DNA of 28,214 bases, from positions 1 through 28,214 of the forward strand of contig CAZIWX010000026.1 in assembly GCA_964543125.1 (NCBI GenBank). Direction: 5' to 3'. Source of the DNA: CAZIWX01 sp964543125. Its GTDB lineage: Bacteria > Fidelibacterota > UBA8477. Under the pieces are notes generated by a model. The model made no database searches, was not told the DNA's origin, and saw nothing but the letters and a program-made list of their open reading frames with translations. The stretch's first letter is position 1, and each line of letters opens with the position of its first letter. The translations under genes were made by a program, and so were the position numbers. This document shows positions 14,350-22,935 of the stretch, piece by piece.

Positions 14350-17346
14350 TTAATTACTCCCTACCGAGAATCCGATAGTCATGCGCCGCGGTTCGCCAAA
14401 CCATGTCGGGTGGTTGAAGTAGGCATCCAAAGTGTTGATGGATTCAAGGGCGTTATTGGCCCGGGCACGGTTTTCGGCCAATGTGTACTTTGCTGAGCCG
14501 GTATCGCCATTAACCGTGTATTGATTCAAAGCATCGAGAACATTATTTGCTTTGATGTAAAAGTTCACCTTTTTCCCGAACAAAAACAGGTTACGGTAGA
14601 GCTTCAGATCCAGGAGAAGGGTCGTTGGTTTGGTGCCGGAGTTGGGCACCGCGGTACCTAAATTGCCCTGGTCATCACTCGGTGTATAGGGTAATCCGGT
14701 TCCAAACTGCCCGTTGAGGCTGGCGCCCCACTTAGACAGGTCTCCAACCGTAGCAGTGAAATTCAAACTATAGCGCTGATCCCAGTCAAGCCGCAGAAAA
14801 CGGATTTCCGGTTCCTGATCACCCTGTAGAGCCCGAAAGGCTGCTTGCGCGTCAGAAGCATTACCTTTCGCGATCTGAAAGGTGTAATCAATATTCGCGC
14901 TCCACAGGTCCGAATGCCGTTTATCAAAAGCAATCGTGACGCCCCGGGCATTGGCATAATCAAGATTAATGTATTGAACGTATTTGCGCCGATCGTAAGT
15001 CTCCCAGACTTTATTGGCGCTCACCAGGTTGCGAATATCCCGATAATAGAAATTTACATCCAGACCGATAAAGCCGGTTAATTGCTGCTGGAGTCCAATC
15101 TCGTAGCTTACCGTTTTTTGAGCTTTTAGGTCGGGATTTCCAATTAGGCTATTAATACCCGTCCCGGAAGCCAGGCGATAGTCGGGGTTGGTAAAAATTT
15201 GTTCATAATTGGGAATTTGGAAAAAATGGCCGTAAGAAATATGAATGACGCCACGGTCGGAGATGGGGTATCCGAGACCGATGCGTGGACTGAGTTGCCA
15301 TTTAGGTGTTGCCCGTTGGTACCAAAAAGAATTTTTCTCGGCCAATGACAGTTCGTTCATGATGGTTTTTTCTGAAAAATCATAGTGCCCGTCACTATCG
15401 ATATCCGTGTAGGACTCACCGGACTCCCAAACACCGTCTTCATTGGCATCAACAAACGGCTCCTGATCGTCGATATGGCCGTCACCATCTCTGTCTTTGT
15501 ACCGATGAGCCGGTTTTAAGGGATTATAAATATCGGGATCGGTCATATCACGGGGTATTTTGCCATTTGAATTGAAATAATCATACCGTAGGCCTGCATT
15601 GACGATCAAGCTGGAAAATTCAAGCTTGGTCTGAAGATAGCCGGATACTTCCAGCGGCTTTACACGGAGAATCGAGCTGATTGTGTCGCTGGTCTGGACA
15701 TCGTAGGAAACAGCATGGGTGTACAGGTCATTCGATCGGCTCTGGTAACCGGCTTTAAGCTCCACGACTTTGTTCAGTTGATTCGTGTAGTCACCTTTAA
15801 ATACTTCAGAAATCGATCGGCGGTTATACCAGTTACTCTGAATGCCGCCTGTAAAAAAGCTGTAAAGTTGTTGGGCCCCCAGGACATTGATCAAATCCAG
15901 CGAACCATCCCCGTTTAGATCAGCATGCTGCTGCATCTCCCGGGCGGTTTTATACTTGTACTCTAACCATTCGTATTCAACCCGGGAATACCCCAGCGTA
16001 TAAAAACTGGAGCGCGATAATTGGTGATTAATTCCAACGGTATAGCTATCACCGGTTTTATAGCGGTCTTGCAATCCATCCGGATTCAATTGGAAAGCTT
16101 CATCCCAGTTCCGTTGCGAAGAATGATCATGCAAATAATTAAAATTGATGCCAAAGGTTGGTGTAAGTTTATAGGTGAGTTTAGTATGGAGAGAGTACTT
16201 GGAATAGGGATTCATGGATACAAAAGAAGAATCGCCGGTGCCCAGGCGATAGCCCCGGTTCTTGAATTGGTGGAGCGAATCCAGATCGAATGGCGCATAT
16301 CCCACCGCCCCGGAGCTTAAATTCAAGCCCTTAACCCACCATTTTGCATCACCACCCACTCCGGTGCGAGGATCGATGGTTGAATAAAAGGTGTCGTCAA
16401 TTTTATACTGCCGGACACCATCCAGGTAACCGGCATCAGCATAACGGCGATAGGTAGAGAAAAATGAAAGCTTTTTAAAAAACAAAGGCCCTGACATACT
16501 CATTTGAAAATTGCTCAAAGCCAGGGGATCGATTGCATCTATATTGGGAAAAATTGAGGTATGATTCGAAATATGGTCTCCCAGATATCCTGAGAAATTA
16601 TAGCTGAAATGATCTGAGCCGTCTTTGGTTACGATATTGACAACCCCCGACATTGCCTGGCCATATTCGGCATTAAAAGCACCCGTGATAAATTGTAGCT
16701 CCTGAATGGAGGTGTTTTCAATATCTACCGCCAAACTGCCATTATAGGGATCGGTAACGGGAATACCGTCAACCATGTATAAGGTCTCACCTGAACGGCC
16801 ACCCCGGACGTGACCGTTAACGACACCCGCCTGGAGCTCTAATACTTCGCTAAAAGTCTCCACCGGCATGGCATCTATTTGCTCGGAAGTAACATGGCTG
16901 GCGCTGGCGGTGAGATCCTTGATCACTAAAGGCCGCTCAGCGGTAACAGTGACGACTTCATTCGATTCTAAGACTTGACTAGACAGTTCCACATTGATTT
17001 CGGTCGTCAAATCGACAGAGACCAAAATATTGGTGACCTGTGTTCTCTGATAGCCAATCATGCTGGCAACAACGTTATATTTGCCCGGCGGCACCCCGAT
17101 GATGGTGTAGCTGCCATCCACACCGGTCGCGGCGCCGAGATAATCCGAACCTTCCACGATGATGTTACAGCCAATAAGCGGTTCACCCGATTGAGCGTCT
17201 TTCACGATTCCGGAAATTTTACCCGTCGTGCCGGCTTTTAAAGGATTTGTAACCAGGGTAACACTTAGCAAAACCAGGCAAATCCAGGCTGAAATCGTGG
17301 TAAAAAGTGTGGCTAATTGTTGCTTAAAACGGGCAAGCAACTTCAT
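14350..17346 (-). CDS. TonB-dependent outer-membrane receptor with N-terminal carboxypeptidase-regulatory-like domain
   Basis: The 998-residue product probably imports a glucan fragment or other large ligand across the outer membrane, powered by TonB-ExbBD. It has an N-terminal hydrophobic signal (about 17-38), a carboxypeptidase-regulatory-like domain (42-122; ISGIVKDAQSGEPLIG, GVPPGKYNV), a TonB-box-like EVVTVTA (130-136), and a plug domain (about 140-245; VRGGRSGETLYMVDGIPV, NAEYGQAMSGVVNIVT). The rest is the barrel. Unusually, extracellular-loop regions contain four EF-hand-like loops: DLNGDGSLD (476-484), DRDGDGHIDDQE (618-629), DANEDGVWESGE (633-644) and DIDSDGHYDFSE (648-659). It is the first gene of the minus-strand operon with the 1322-residue protein, PorV-like porin and CBM protein. 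The overall plan is SusC/Cir-like. The ligand is not shown by sequence; starch or maltodextrin is inferred from neighbours. Confidence 0.87.
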   Translation of the reverse strand: MKLLARFKQQLATLFTTISAWICLVLLSVTLVTNPLKAGTTGKISGIVKDAQSGEPLIGCNIIVEGSDYLGAATGVDGSYTIIGVPPGKYNVVASMIGYQRTQVTNILVSVDLTTEINVELSSQVLESNEVVTVTAERPLVIKDLTASASHVTSEQIDAMPVETFSEVLELQAGVVNGHVRGGRSGETLYMVDGIPVTDPYNGSLAVDIENTSIQELQFITGAFNAEYGQAMSGVVNIVTKDGSDHFSYNFSGYLGDHISNHTSIFPNIDAIDPLALSNFQMSMSGPLFFKKLSFFSTYRRYADAGYLDGVRQYKIDDTFYSTIDPRTGVGGDAKWWVKGLNLSSGAVGYAPFDLDSLHQFKNRGYRLGTGDSSFVSMNPYSKYSLHTKLTYKLTPTFGINFNYLHDHSSQRNWDEAFQLNPDGLQDRYKTGDSYTVGINHQLSRSSFYTLGYSRVEYEWLEYKYKTAREMQQHADLNGDGSLDLINVLGAQQLYSFFTGGIQSNWYNRRSISEVFKGDYTNQLNKVVELKAGYQSRSNDLYTHAVSYDVQTSDTISSILRVKPLEVSGYLQTKLEFSSLIVNAGLRYDYFNSNGKIPRDMTDPDIYNPLKPAHRYKDRDGDGHIDDQEPFVDANEDGVWESGESYTDIDSDGHYDFSEKTIMNELSLAEKNSFWYQRATPKWQLSPRIGLGYPISDRGVIHISYGHFFQIPNYEQIFTNPDYRLASGTGINSLIGNPDLKAQKTVSYEIGLQQQLTGFIGLDVNFYYRDIRNLVSANKVWETYDRRKYVQYINLDYANARGVTIAFDKRHSDLWSANIDYTFQIAKGNASDAQAAFRALQGDQEPEIRFLRLDWDQRYSLNFTATVGDLSKWGASLNGQFGTGLPYTPSDDQGNLGTAVPNSGTKPTTLLLDLKLYRNLFLFGKKVNFYIKANNVLDALNQYTVNGDTGSAKYTLAENRARANNALESINTLDAYFNHPTWFGEPRRMTIGFSVGSN

Positions 17347-17586
17347 GGTTGTTCACGCCTATAAAAATTCAGGTACCAAAGTATTTTCACACCGGTCGCA
17401 TAGTAACCCTGTTGTGAGTTACGCTTCGAAAGAAATTAAATTCAGACTTACCTAATTTCAAGCTAAATCTGTCATTACAAAAATCCCGTATTCCCCCTTA
17501 CTAAACAGGAAGGTGGTTGGATAAGATAATTTTTTTCTGCTCAAAGCGGTGAAATCCGGCCCGATACCTTAGCCGCCGCGTATATT
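17347..17586. promoter_or_regulatory. Divergent promoter region of the receptor operon and the foldase gene
   Basis: These 240 bases separate the TonB-receptor operon (leftward) from the PpiC-type gene (rightward), so both promoters should be here. A small inverted repeat, GTAAC (17403-17407) and GTTAC (17418-17422), is the only dyad I see. It is 5 bp and could be chance. No confident -10/-35 pair was assigned. Confidence 0.4.
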
Positions 17587-19299
17587 ATGCCCATGGTGAA
17601 CAAACGCCGGCGTGGAGCCTTACAATTCGTTCCAGTATTGGGGCTGGCGCTTATCGTCACCGCCTGCGGGAAGAAACCGCCCTCCGATAAAATCATTGCC
17701 ACGGCCGGGAATCGTTCGATCAGCGTCTCAGCCTTTAAACGGGCTTACCTGCCGGTTATCCTGTATACCGGCGAGCGTGATAACGAACAGACCCGGGAGA
17801 AATTGCTGAACGACTATTTGGGTCAAAAAATCCTGGCGCAGGCAGCGGAAACTTTGCATCTGGATACGCTGGCCCGGATTGACGCCTGGGTTGAGCCGAT
17901 TAAACGGAATGCGCTCATTCGCAAGGTCTATGAATCTGAAGTTAAGAATGACATTCAGGACCCCGGCGAGGCGCAATTGAAACAGGCCTTTCTCCGAGCA
18001 AATGAGCAGCGGCTGGTTCAGCATTTATTTGTATCCAGTGAATCTACCGCCGATAGCTTATACTCGCTGCTGGAGTCGGGTGCGGCCGATTTCAAAACTC
18101 TGGCTCAGACCCTATTCCGGGATTCAACGCTGCGTGAAAACGGAGGCCGGTTAGGCTGGGTCGGTTTCGGGCAACTGGACCAGACGCTGGAAGACACTAT
18201 TTACCACCTCCCCGTGGGAAAATTATCGCATCCGGTTCACAGCATTTATGGTTGGCATCTTGTTAGAGTAAATCAGGTGCAACGGCAACGACTGGTTACC
18301 CGGACCGATTATGAACTTCTCAAACCGCGCCTGCAAAAAATCATCCGTGAGCGGGAAGAATTCACGCGCTCGCGGCAATTTATCAATACCTTCATGAAAC
18401 AGGCAGACTTAAAATTCAATCCCGAGACAACGCCCCGGGTCCTGGGAATTTTAGCCAACCAGCTTCGTGCTCTGAGAGATGGTTTGGCCAGCCGGCATCA
18501 ACCCGCCCTGAGCGAGCGGGAATTGGGAATCGTGCAGAATGATCTGACACCCTTCCTGGATCAGCCTTTACTCACCTTCGATCACACGACCTGGCGCGTG
18601 AAAGATCTTATTCAGCGGCTTCAATTCATGAACACGCGCCTGATGTTTAAAAACCTCCAGTCTGCAATCGCTTATCTCATACGGGATGAATTATTGGTGC
18701 GGCAAGCCATGGATCAGGGCTATGCTAATGACCCGGAAGTTAAAGCGGAAGTTCAGGATCGCCGGGATCAGATTTTGGCCCAGCTCTATTTACAGGCACG
18801 CTGGGATTCACTCAGATTTACCAAACATACGCTCAGAGCTTATTACAATGACACCTGGTCCGGGCAATACCTGGCGCCCGATAGTCTTTACCTCGAAGAA
18901 ATACTGGTCCCGACCGCAATCCAGGCCCAACGGATTAAGACGCAGCTTGAAGCAGGTCAACCTTTCGACAGGTTCGCCCGGAAATATTCACGCAAAGGAT
19001 TTAACCGGGGTAGCCTGGGCTGGCAGGTTCAGGGAAGCACACCATTTCCCGTTTTTTATAACCAAGCGGTTAATTTACCGGTCAGAACGGTTACCGATCC
19101 CATTCGAACAGCCGCCGGCTGGTCACTCATTCGCGCTACCAGCCGGCATCGGCATCCCCTGCCTTTTCAACAAATCAGGGAGCGGGTCGAGGAGGATTAT
19201 CGAGCAAATCAGTGGCGCTTGTTTCGCTATAAGATGGTCCGGGCTAATCAAACCCAATATCCCGTTACCGTAAATCTGGATAATCTGAAAAATCTTTAG
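17587..19299 (+). CDS. Lipoprotein peptidyl-prolyl isomerase of the PpiC/SurA (parvulin) type with two rotamase domains
   Basis: The 570-residue product is a predicted periplasmic lipoprotein: positively charged start (NKRRRG), hydrophobic stretch 11-26 and lipobox VTAC with C27. A SurA_N-like helical region (about 34-140) precedes a first parvulin domain (about 143-231; RLVQHLFVS, GGRLGWVGFGQLD, SIYGWHLVRV). A second, more divergent parvulin domain follows (about 434-520; LEEILVP, GSLGWQVQG, AAGWSLIRA). Such proteins chaperone outer-membrane barrels, and the divergent neighbour is a TonB-dependent receptor operon rich in barrel substrates. Its stop overlaps the tail of the convergent amylase gene by 4 bases. 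There is no good Shine-Dalgarno before the first ATG, nor before the ATG two codons later (17593), so the exact start is uncertain by two residues. Confidence 0.85.
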   Translation: MPMVNKRRRGALQFVPVLGLALIVTACGKKPPSDKIIATAGNRSISVSAFKRAYLPVILYTGERDNEQTREKLLNDYLGQKILAQAAETLHLDTLARIDAWVEPIKRNALIRKVYESEVKNDIQDPGEAQLKQAFLRANEQRLVQHLFVSSESTADSLYSLLESGAADFKTLAQTLFRDSTLRENGGRLGWVGFGQLDQTLEDTIYHLPVGKLSHPVHSIYGWHLVRVNQVQRQRLVTRTDYELLKPRLQKIIREREEFTRSRQFINTFMKQADLKFNPETTPRVLGILANQLRALRDGLASRHQPALSERELGIVQNDLTPFLDQPLLTFDHTTWRVKDLIQRLQFMNTRLMFKNLQSAIAYLIRDELLVRQAMDQGYANDPEVKAEVQDRRDQILAQLYLQARWDSLRFTKHTLRAYYNDTWSGQYLAPDSLYLEEILVPTAIQAQRIKTQLEAGQPFDRFARKYSRKGFNRGSLGWQVQGSTPFPVFYNQAVNLPVRTVTDPIRTAAGWSLIRATSRHRHPLPFQQIRERVEEDYRANQWRLFRYKMVRANQTQYPVTVNLDNLKNL

Positions 19300-21152
19300 T
19301 TTTGTGATTTTACAACCTTCACCACACTATTCCGGCCACCGTAGGGATCCAGAATAAAAGCCTTCGCATTCTCATCCGGCAGCCAGGTTTTCCCGTTCAG
19401 GATAAATTTATATTGATAGGTTCCGGAGCGGAGTGGGATAGTCATCGTTAGCGTGTCGCCCTGTTGGATTACCGGATAATGCACCGGTTTCCAATTAGAG
19501 AAGTCACCTGCGATGGACCACTGTTCAGGGTCGAGTCCCGGCACGGCGAGATTAAATTCTTGTTGAATATAATCACCCGTGAGACGGTTAGTGAATTGCG
19601 CCCAGGGCTGCTTTAAATCAAAGGTTCCCGTAACCGGCCATATAGCGGCGCCATAAGGTGGGACCGTGACCAAAATGGAATCGGCCTCAATGGCAATCCG
19701 GGCCGTTCCATAAAGCCTGGATCCAATTTCATCTAATGCGTAGCGGCCGGATTGGCGGGGGAATGTCACTGTTTCCGGCGTTTCGGCATTATTTAAAATC
19801 ACCAGCAGATTTTCATCGGCAGTGGCTCGCAAATACACATATTCACCCCAATCCTGGTATAATTCAAAAAAAACGCCCGTGGCGAGGGTTGGGTAGTGTT
19901 TCCGCAGTCGAATCAATTGTCTAACATGAGCTAATTGTTTTTTCTGGTCAAGTGTTAAAGAATCGGGAAACATCAAACGATTCAGGTAATCCTGCGAGAC
20001 GCCGGTCTGAGGATTATTCACGGGCGCACCCGGCAGTCCAATTTCCGTTCCGTAATACAAAACCGGTATTCCGGGGGTTGTAAACAAATAGGTCAGCGCC
20101 AGCAACTGCTTGGCTCGGGCATTATGCTTGATTCCTGTATTAAAACGAGTCACATCGTGATTATCGATAAGCGTAGCCAGCGCCTCGCGGCCGTAATTCT
20201 TAGCGGCGGATTTGCGAAAAGCAGACAATTCCCGGATACTCCCACTCCGGGCAAACGTGTTCTTAATTGCGTAATAACCGGGAATATCGAATAAAGCGTC
20301 CAAACCGAGGTTCAGATAGGCCTTAAAGCGCTCCGGTTCACCCCAGAATACTTCACCCAACAGGATAAAATCCTTTCCCTCGGACTGATGTAAGGCATCA
20401 TCAAACTGCCGCCAGAAACGGGGGGCAATGTGTTTGATCGCATCGAGACGAAAACCGTCGCAATCCGTTTTTGCCACCCAGAATTTCGACATCCGGATCA
20501 GATAGTCAGCCACTTCCGGGTTTTCCTGATTCAAGTCGGGCATCCCCTGGAGTGCTCCGCGTTCAATTTGCTGTTGATCGTACCAATCCGTAATGGGATA
20601 CGGCGCACCATTGGGTTGACGATGAAACCAATCGGATTTGGAAGAATCATGCACCCAGGGATGATCTTGAGCGGTTTGATTAAAAACCATGTCGAATATG
20701 ACTTTGATCCCACGCCGGTGGGCCGCTTTCACTAAATTTTGGAGGTCGGCAATGGTACCGAAATGCTCATCAACCTGATAAAAATCGATGGGATGATAGC
20801 CGTGATAAGGCCACCAACCCTCGAAATCAGAATCGGAATTATTGAAAAACGGTGAAATCCAAATGGCCGTAATCCCTAACGATTCAAGATAATCCAACCC
20901 ATCAATGACACCTTTAATGTCTCCCCCCTGGTAGGTTTTCAAGGCTGCCGGATTATCCCCGGTGTAGAGAACATGGCTGGCTGGATTATTTCCGGAATCA
21001 TTGGAGGGATCACCATTGTGAAATCGGTCCAGCAGCAGGAAATACACGACATCGTCTTGCCAGGAAGAAGATTGGGGTGCGCGAACGCAACTGTTGAAGG
21101 TCAACCCGGCCAAAATGATCAGTACGCAATATTTCAGGTAATTTTGCTGCAT
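19296..21152 (-). CDS. GH13 alpha-amylase-family lipoprotein with C-terminal glycogen-binding-like module (neopullulanase/cyclomaltodextrinase-like)
   Basis: The 618-residue product is a predicted lipoprotein (hydrophobic stretch 9-19, C22 in NSC). The GH13 catalytic barrel covers about 31-430: DVVYFLLLDRF near 34, GGDIKGV near 77, nucleophile D237 in DGFRLDAIKH, acid/base E267 in LLGEVF, and D333 in DNHDVTRF. Conserved region I reads DMVFNQ (154-159), with Gln where most GH13 enzymes have His. A beta-sandwich C-domain follows, then an AMPK/CBM48-like module (about 537-615; IAGDFSNWKP, GTYQYKFILNG). This resembles surface or periplasmic neopullulanases (SusA/SusG-like) that cut alpha-1,4 bonds of starch or maltodextrin. 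It begins 1 base after the GlgA stop codon (TGAGATG), so it is the second gene of that transcript. It converges with the foldase gene, overlapping 4 bases. Confidence 0.87.
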   Translation of the reverse strand: MQQNYLKYCVLIILAGLTFNSCVRAPQSSSWQDDVVYFLLLDRFHNGDPSNDSGNNPASHVLYTGDNPAALKTYQGGDIKGVIDGLDYLESLGITAIWISPFFNNSDSDFEGWWPYHGYHPIDFYQVDEHFGTIADLQNLVKAAHRRGIKVIFDMVFNQTAQDHPWVHDSSKSDWFHRQPNGAPYPITDWYDQQQIERGALQGMPDLNQENPEVADYLIRMSKFWVAKTDCDGFRLDAIKHIAPRFWRQFDDALHQSEGKDFILLGEVFWGEPERFKAYLNLGLDALFDIPGYYAIKNTFARSGSIRELSAFRKSAAKNYGREALATLIDNHDVTRFNTGIKHNARAKQLLALTYLFTTPGIPVLYYGTEIGLPGAPVNNPQTGVSQDYLNRLMFPDSLTLDQKKQLAHVRQLIRLRKHYPTLATGVFFELYQDWGEYVYLRATADENLLVILNNAETPETVTFPRQSGRYALDEIGSRLYGTARIAIEADSILVTVPPYGAAIWPVTGTFDLKQPWAQFTNRLTGDYIQQEFNLAVPGLDPEQWSIAGDFSNWKPVHYPVIQQGDTLTMTIPLRSGTYQYKFILNGKTWLPDENAKAFILDPYGGRNSVVKVVKSQN

Positions 21153-21153
21153 C

Positions 21154-22638
21154 TCAGACCAGGCATTGAGAATAGATTTCCAGGTAGGTTTGGGCGGGCT
21201 TGATCCAACTGAAATCCTGCCGCATGGCGTTTTGCATGAGCTTGCGCCACATTTTTGGTTGCCTGAGGGTCAGAAGCGCCCGTTCAATGGCTTCCATTAA
21301 GGCAAAGGGTTTATAGGCTAAAAAAGTAAATCCGGTGCCGGTTTTGCCATTCCAGGGTTGAACCGTATCTCCCAGTCCTCCGGTATGATGAACGATGGGA
21401 ATTGTACCATAACGCAGACTATAAATCTGATTCAAACCACAGGCTTCGTATTTGGACGGCATTAATAACAAATCCGCACCCGCTTCAATCAGATGACTCA
21501 GCGGTTCGTCGTAGCCGTTTGCATACATTACCCGCTCCGGATATTTCAGCGACCAGTCTTGGAATAGTTGCTCAAATCGATCTTCGCCGGACCCCAGAAT
21601 AACCCATTGAAGTGGTAACTGCATGAGTTCGTTTTCCAGAGGCATGAGTAATTCGAAACCTTTGGAATCCACCAGGCGGGATATAATACCCACAACGGCG
21701 CTTTCGGACCGCTTCGGTAAATGTACCTGCCGCAACAGAGCCTCACGATTTTGTTTTTTACCAGCCATTTTAGTGCGGGAATATTTTGTTGGAATAAACC
21801 GATCCTGCTCCGGACTCCAGACGGTATAGTCTACGCCGTTTAAAATACCATAAAGAGGTTTCGATTGAGCCCGAAGCACACCGTCTAATCCGAAACTGAT
21901 AGCGCTGGATGCCAACAATTCCCTGGCATACCCGGGACTAACGGTCGCGATGACGTCCGCGTACTCAATCCCGGCTTTTAAAAAATTAGCGCGGCCATGG
22001 AATTCCAGCGGCCCTCCCGGATAATAATCCTTCCAGCCCAGGTCAGTGAGATTCAAAATATCAGGTTGATAGCTTCCTTGGTATCCGATGTTATGGATCG
22101 TGAGCACCGTTTTGGGTGTGAGTCCCAATTGCTTAACGTATAGGGGTAATAGCGCCGTGTGGTGATCATTCAAGTGTAAAATATCGTAGCGTTCCTGTTG
22201 CAGTAATTCCAGGATGACTTTCTGGAAAAAAATGAAGCGCTCGCCGTTATCCCAATAAGGAAAGCCCATTTCATCTTCATACACGCCCTTTCGAGAAAAA
22301 TAATCTTCAGACTTGACCAGGTAGTGCCTGGGAGCGCCCTCGTTTTTTGATGGAACCAATATTATTTCATAATACCGCTGCCGGTGTTGACCCAAATGCA
22401 CGGACCCGGAATAAACCAATTCCGGAGAATCGGGTAAAACCTCGGGCCGGATATTCCCATATAGGGGCGAGATCACCGTCAGCTTCGCTCCCAAATCAGC
22501 CAGAGCATGGGGTAGCGCCTGGCTTACATCCGCCAATCCACCAACTTTGGAAAACGGGACGCACTCCGCCGTGGCAAATAAAACACGTGGCCGCTTGGTG
22601 GTAAGTATTGGAGCTGAAGAGGTTCTGAGTGAAGACAT
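21154..22638 (-). CDS. glgA: Glycogen synthase (ADP-glucose or related nucleotide-glucose glucosyltransferase, GT5)
   Basis: This cytosolic 494-residue enzyme extends alpha-1,4-glucan chains from a nucleotide-glucose donor. GT5 hallmarks are present: LFATAE (20-25), the donor-binding KVGGLADV (31-38), HLNDHHTALLP, a starch-synthase-type LNGVDYTVWSP, the GT-B hinge GIISRLVDSKGF, and SKYEACGLNQIYSLRYG (395-411) with GGLGDTV (325-331 in from the C-domain order, near 420). The length matches bacterial GlgA. About 16 residues precede the conserved core; the ATG at 22638 has no strong Shine-Dalgarno, so a slightly later start cannot be excluded. It is transcribed with the GH13 lipoprotein downstream, which joins glycogen synthesis to glucan breakdown at the envelope. 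The call is secure; donor specificity (ADP- versus UDP-glucose) is not tested by motif alone. Confidence 0.93.
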   Translation of the reverse strand: MSSLRTSSAPILTTKRPRVLFATAECVPFSKVGGLADVSQALPHALADLGAKLTVISPLYGNIRPEVLPDSPELVYSGSVHLGQHRQRYYEIILVPSKNEGAPRHYLVKSEDYFSRKGVYEDEMGFPYWDNGERFIFFQKVILELLQQERYDILHLNDHHTALLPLYVKQLGLTPKTVLTIHNIGYQGSYQPDILNLTDLGWKDYYPGGPLEFHGRANFLKAGIEYADVIATVSPGYARELLASSAISFGLDGVLRAQSKPLYGILNGVDYTVWSPEQDRFIPTKYSRTKMAGKKQNREALLRQVHLPKRSESAVVGIISRLVDSKGFELLMPLENELMQLPLQWVILGSGEDRFEQLFQDWSLKYPERVMYANGYDEPLSHLIEAGADLLLMPSKYEACGLNQIYSLRYGTIPIVHHTGGLGDTVQPWNGKTGTGFTFLAYKPFALMEAIERALLTLRQPKMWRKLMQNAMRQDFSWIKPAQTYLEIYSQCLV

Positions 22639-22671
22639 GCTAAATAAATCCCATTAGATTAAAACTTGATT

Positions 22672-22699
22672 GGATTTCTGGCAAGGCTACCCGAAATCC
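22672..22699 (-). promoter_or_regulatory. Inverted repeat in the glgA leader
   Basis: GGATTTC and GAAATCC (22672-22678 and 22693-22699) form a perfect 7-bp dyad, extended by two G-C pairs (22680-22681 with 22690-22691) after one mismatch. It lies 33 bases upstream of the glgA start codon, so it could be a 5' UTR hairpin or an operator. No U-run directly follows it. Confidence 0.35.
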
Positions 22700-22809
22700 G
22701 ATTCCAGGTCAAGTGAAAATTCCCACCCATTCAAAGCTAATATAATACCGGTAATAATCAGATAGTGGATTAGAGCTCCCTGATCAAACAGTCAATCAAG
22801 GCTTTATTA

Positions 22810-22839
22810 TCGACCTCCAACCGTAAAATTCACTATAAT
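22810..22839 (+). promoter_or_regulatory. Possible sigma-70-like promoter of the antitoxin/Doc-like operon
   Basis: TCGACC (22810-22815) and a perfect TATAAT (22834-22839) are 18 bases apart, about 97 bases upstream of the antitoxin start. A second candidate -10, TATATT, lies at 22885-22890 without a good -35. The rest of the 297-base gap 22639-22935 contains the glgA leader hairpin and nothing else I recognise. Confidence 0.3.
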
Positions 22840-22935
22840 TTATGCCACATCACATTGTCTATTATTTGTTTGTAATTCTTTCGCTATATTGTGTAAAATT
22901 AACCGGCAGTATTGAGACACGTGGTAGGAGATCGT

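Noticed and set aside
19296..19299. 4-base overlap of convergent genes
   Set aside because: Tail-to-tail overlaps of this size are common in compact genomes and both stop codons are unambiguous.
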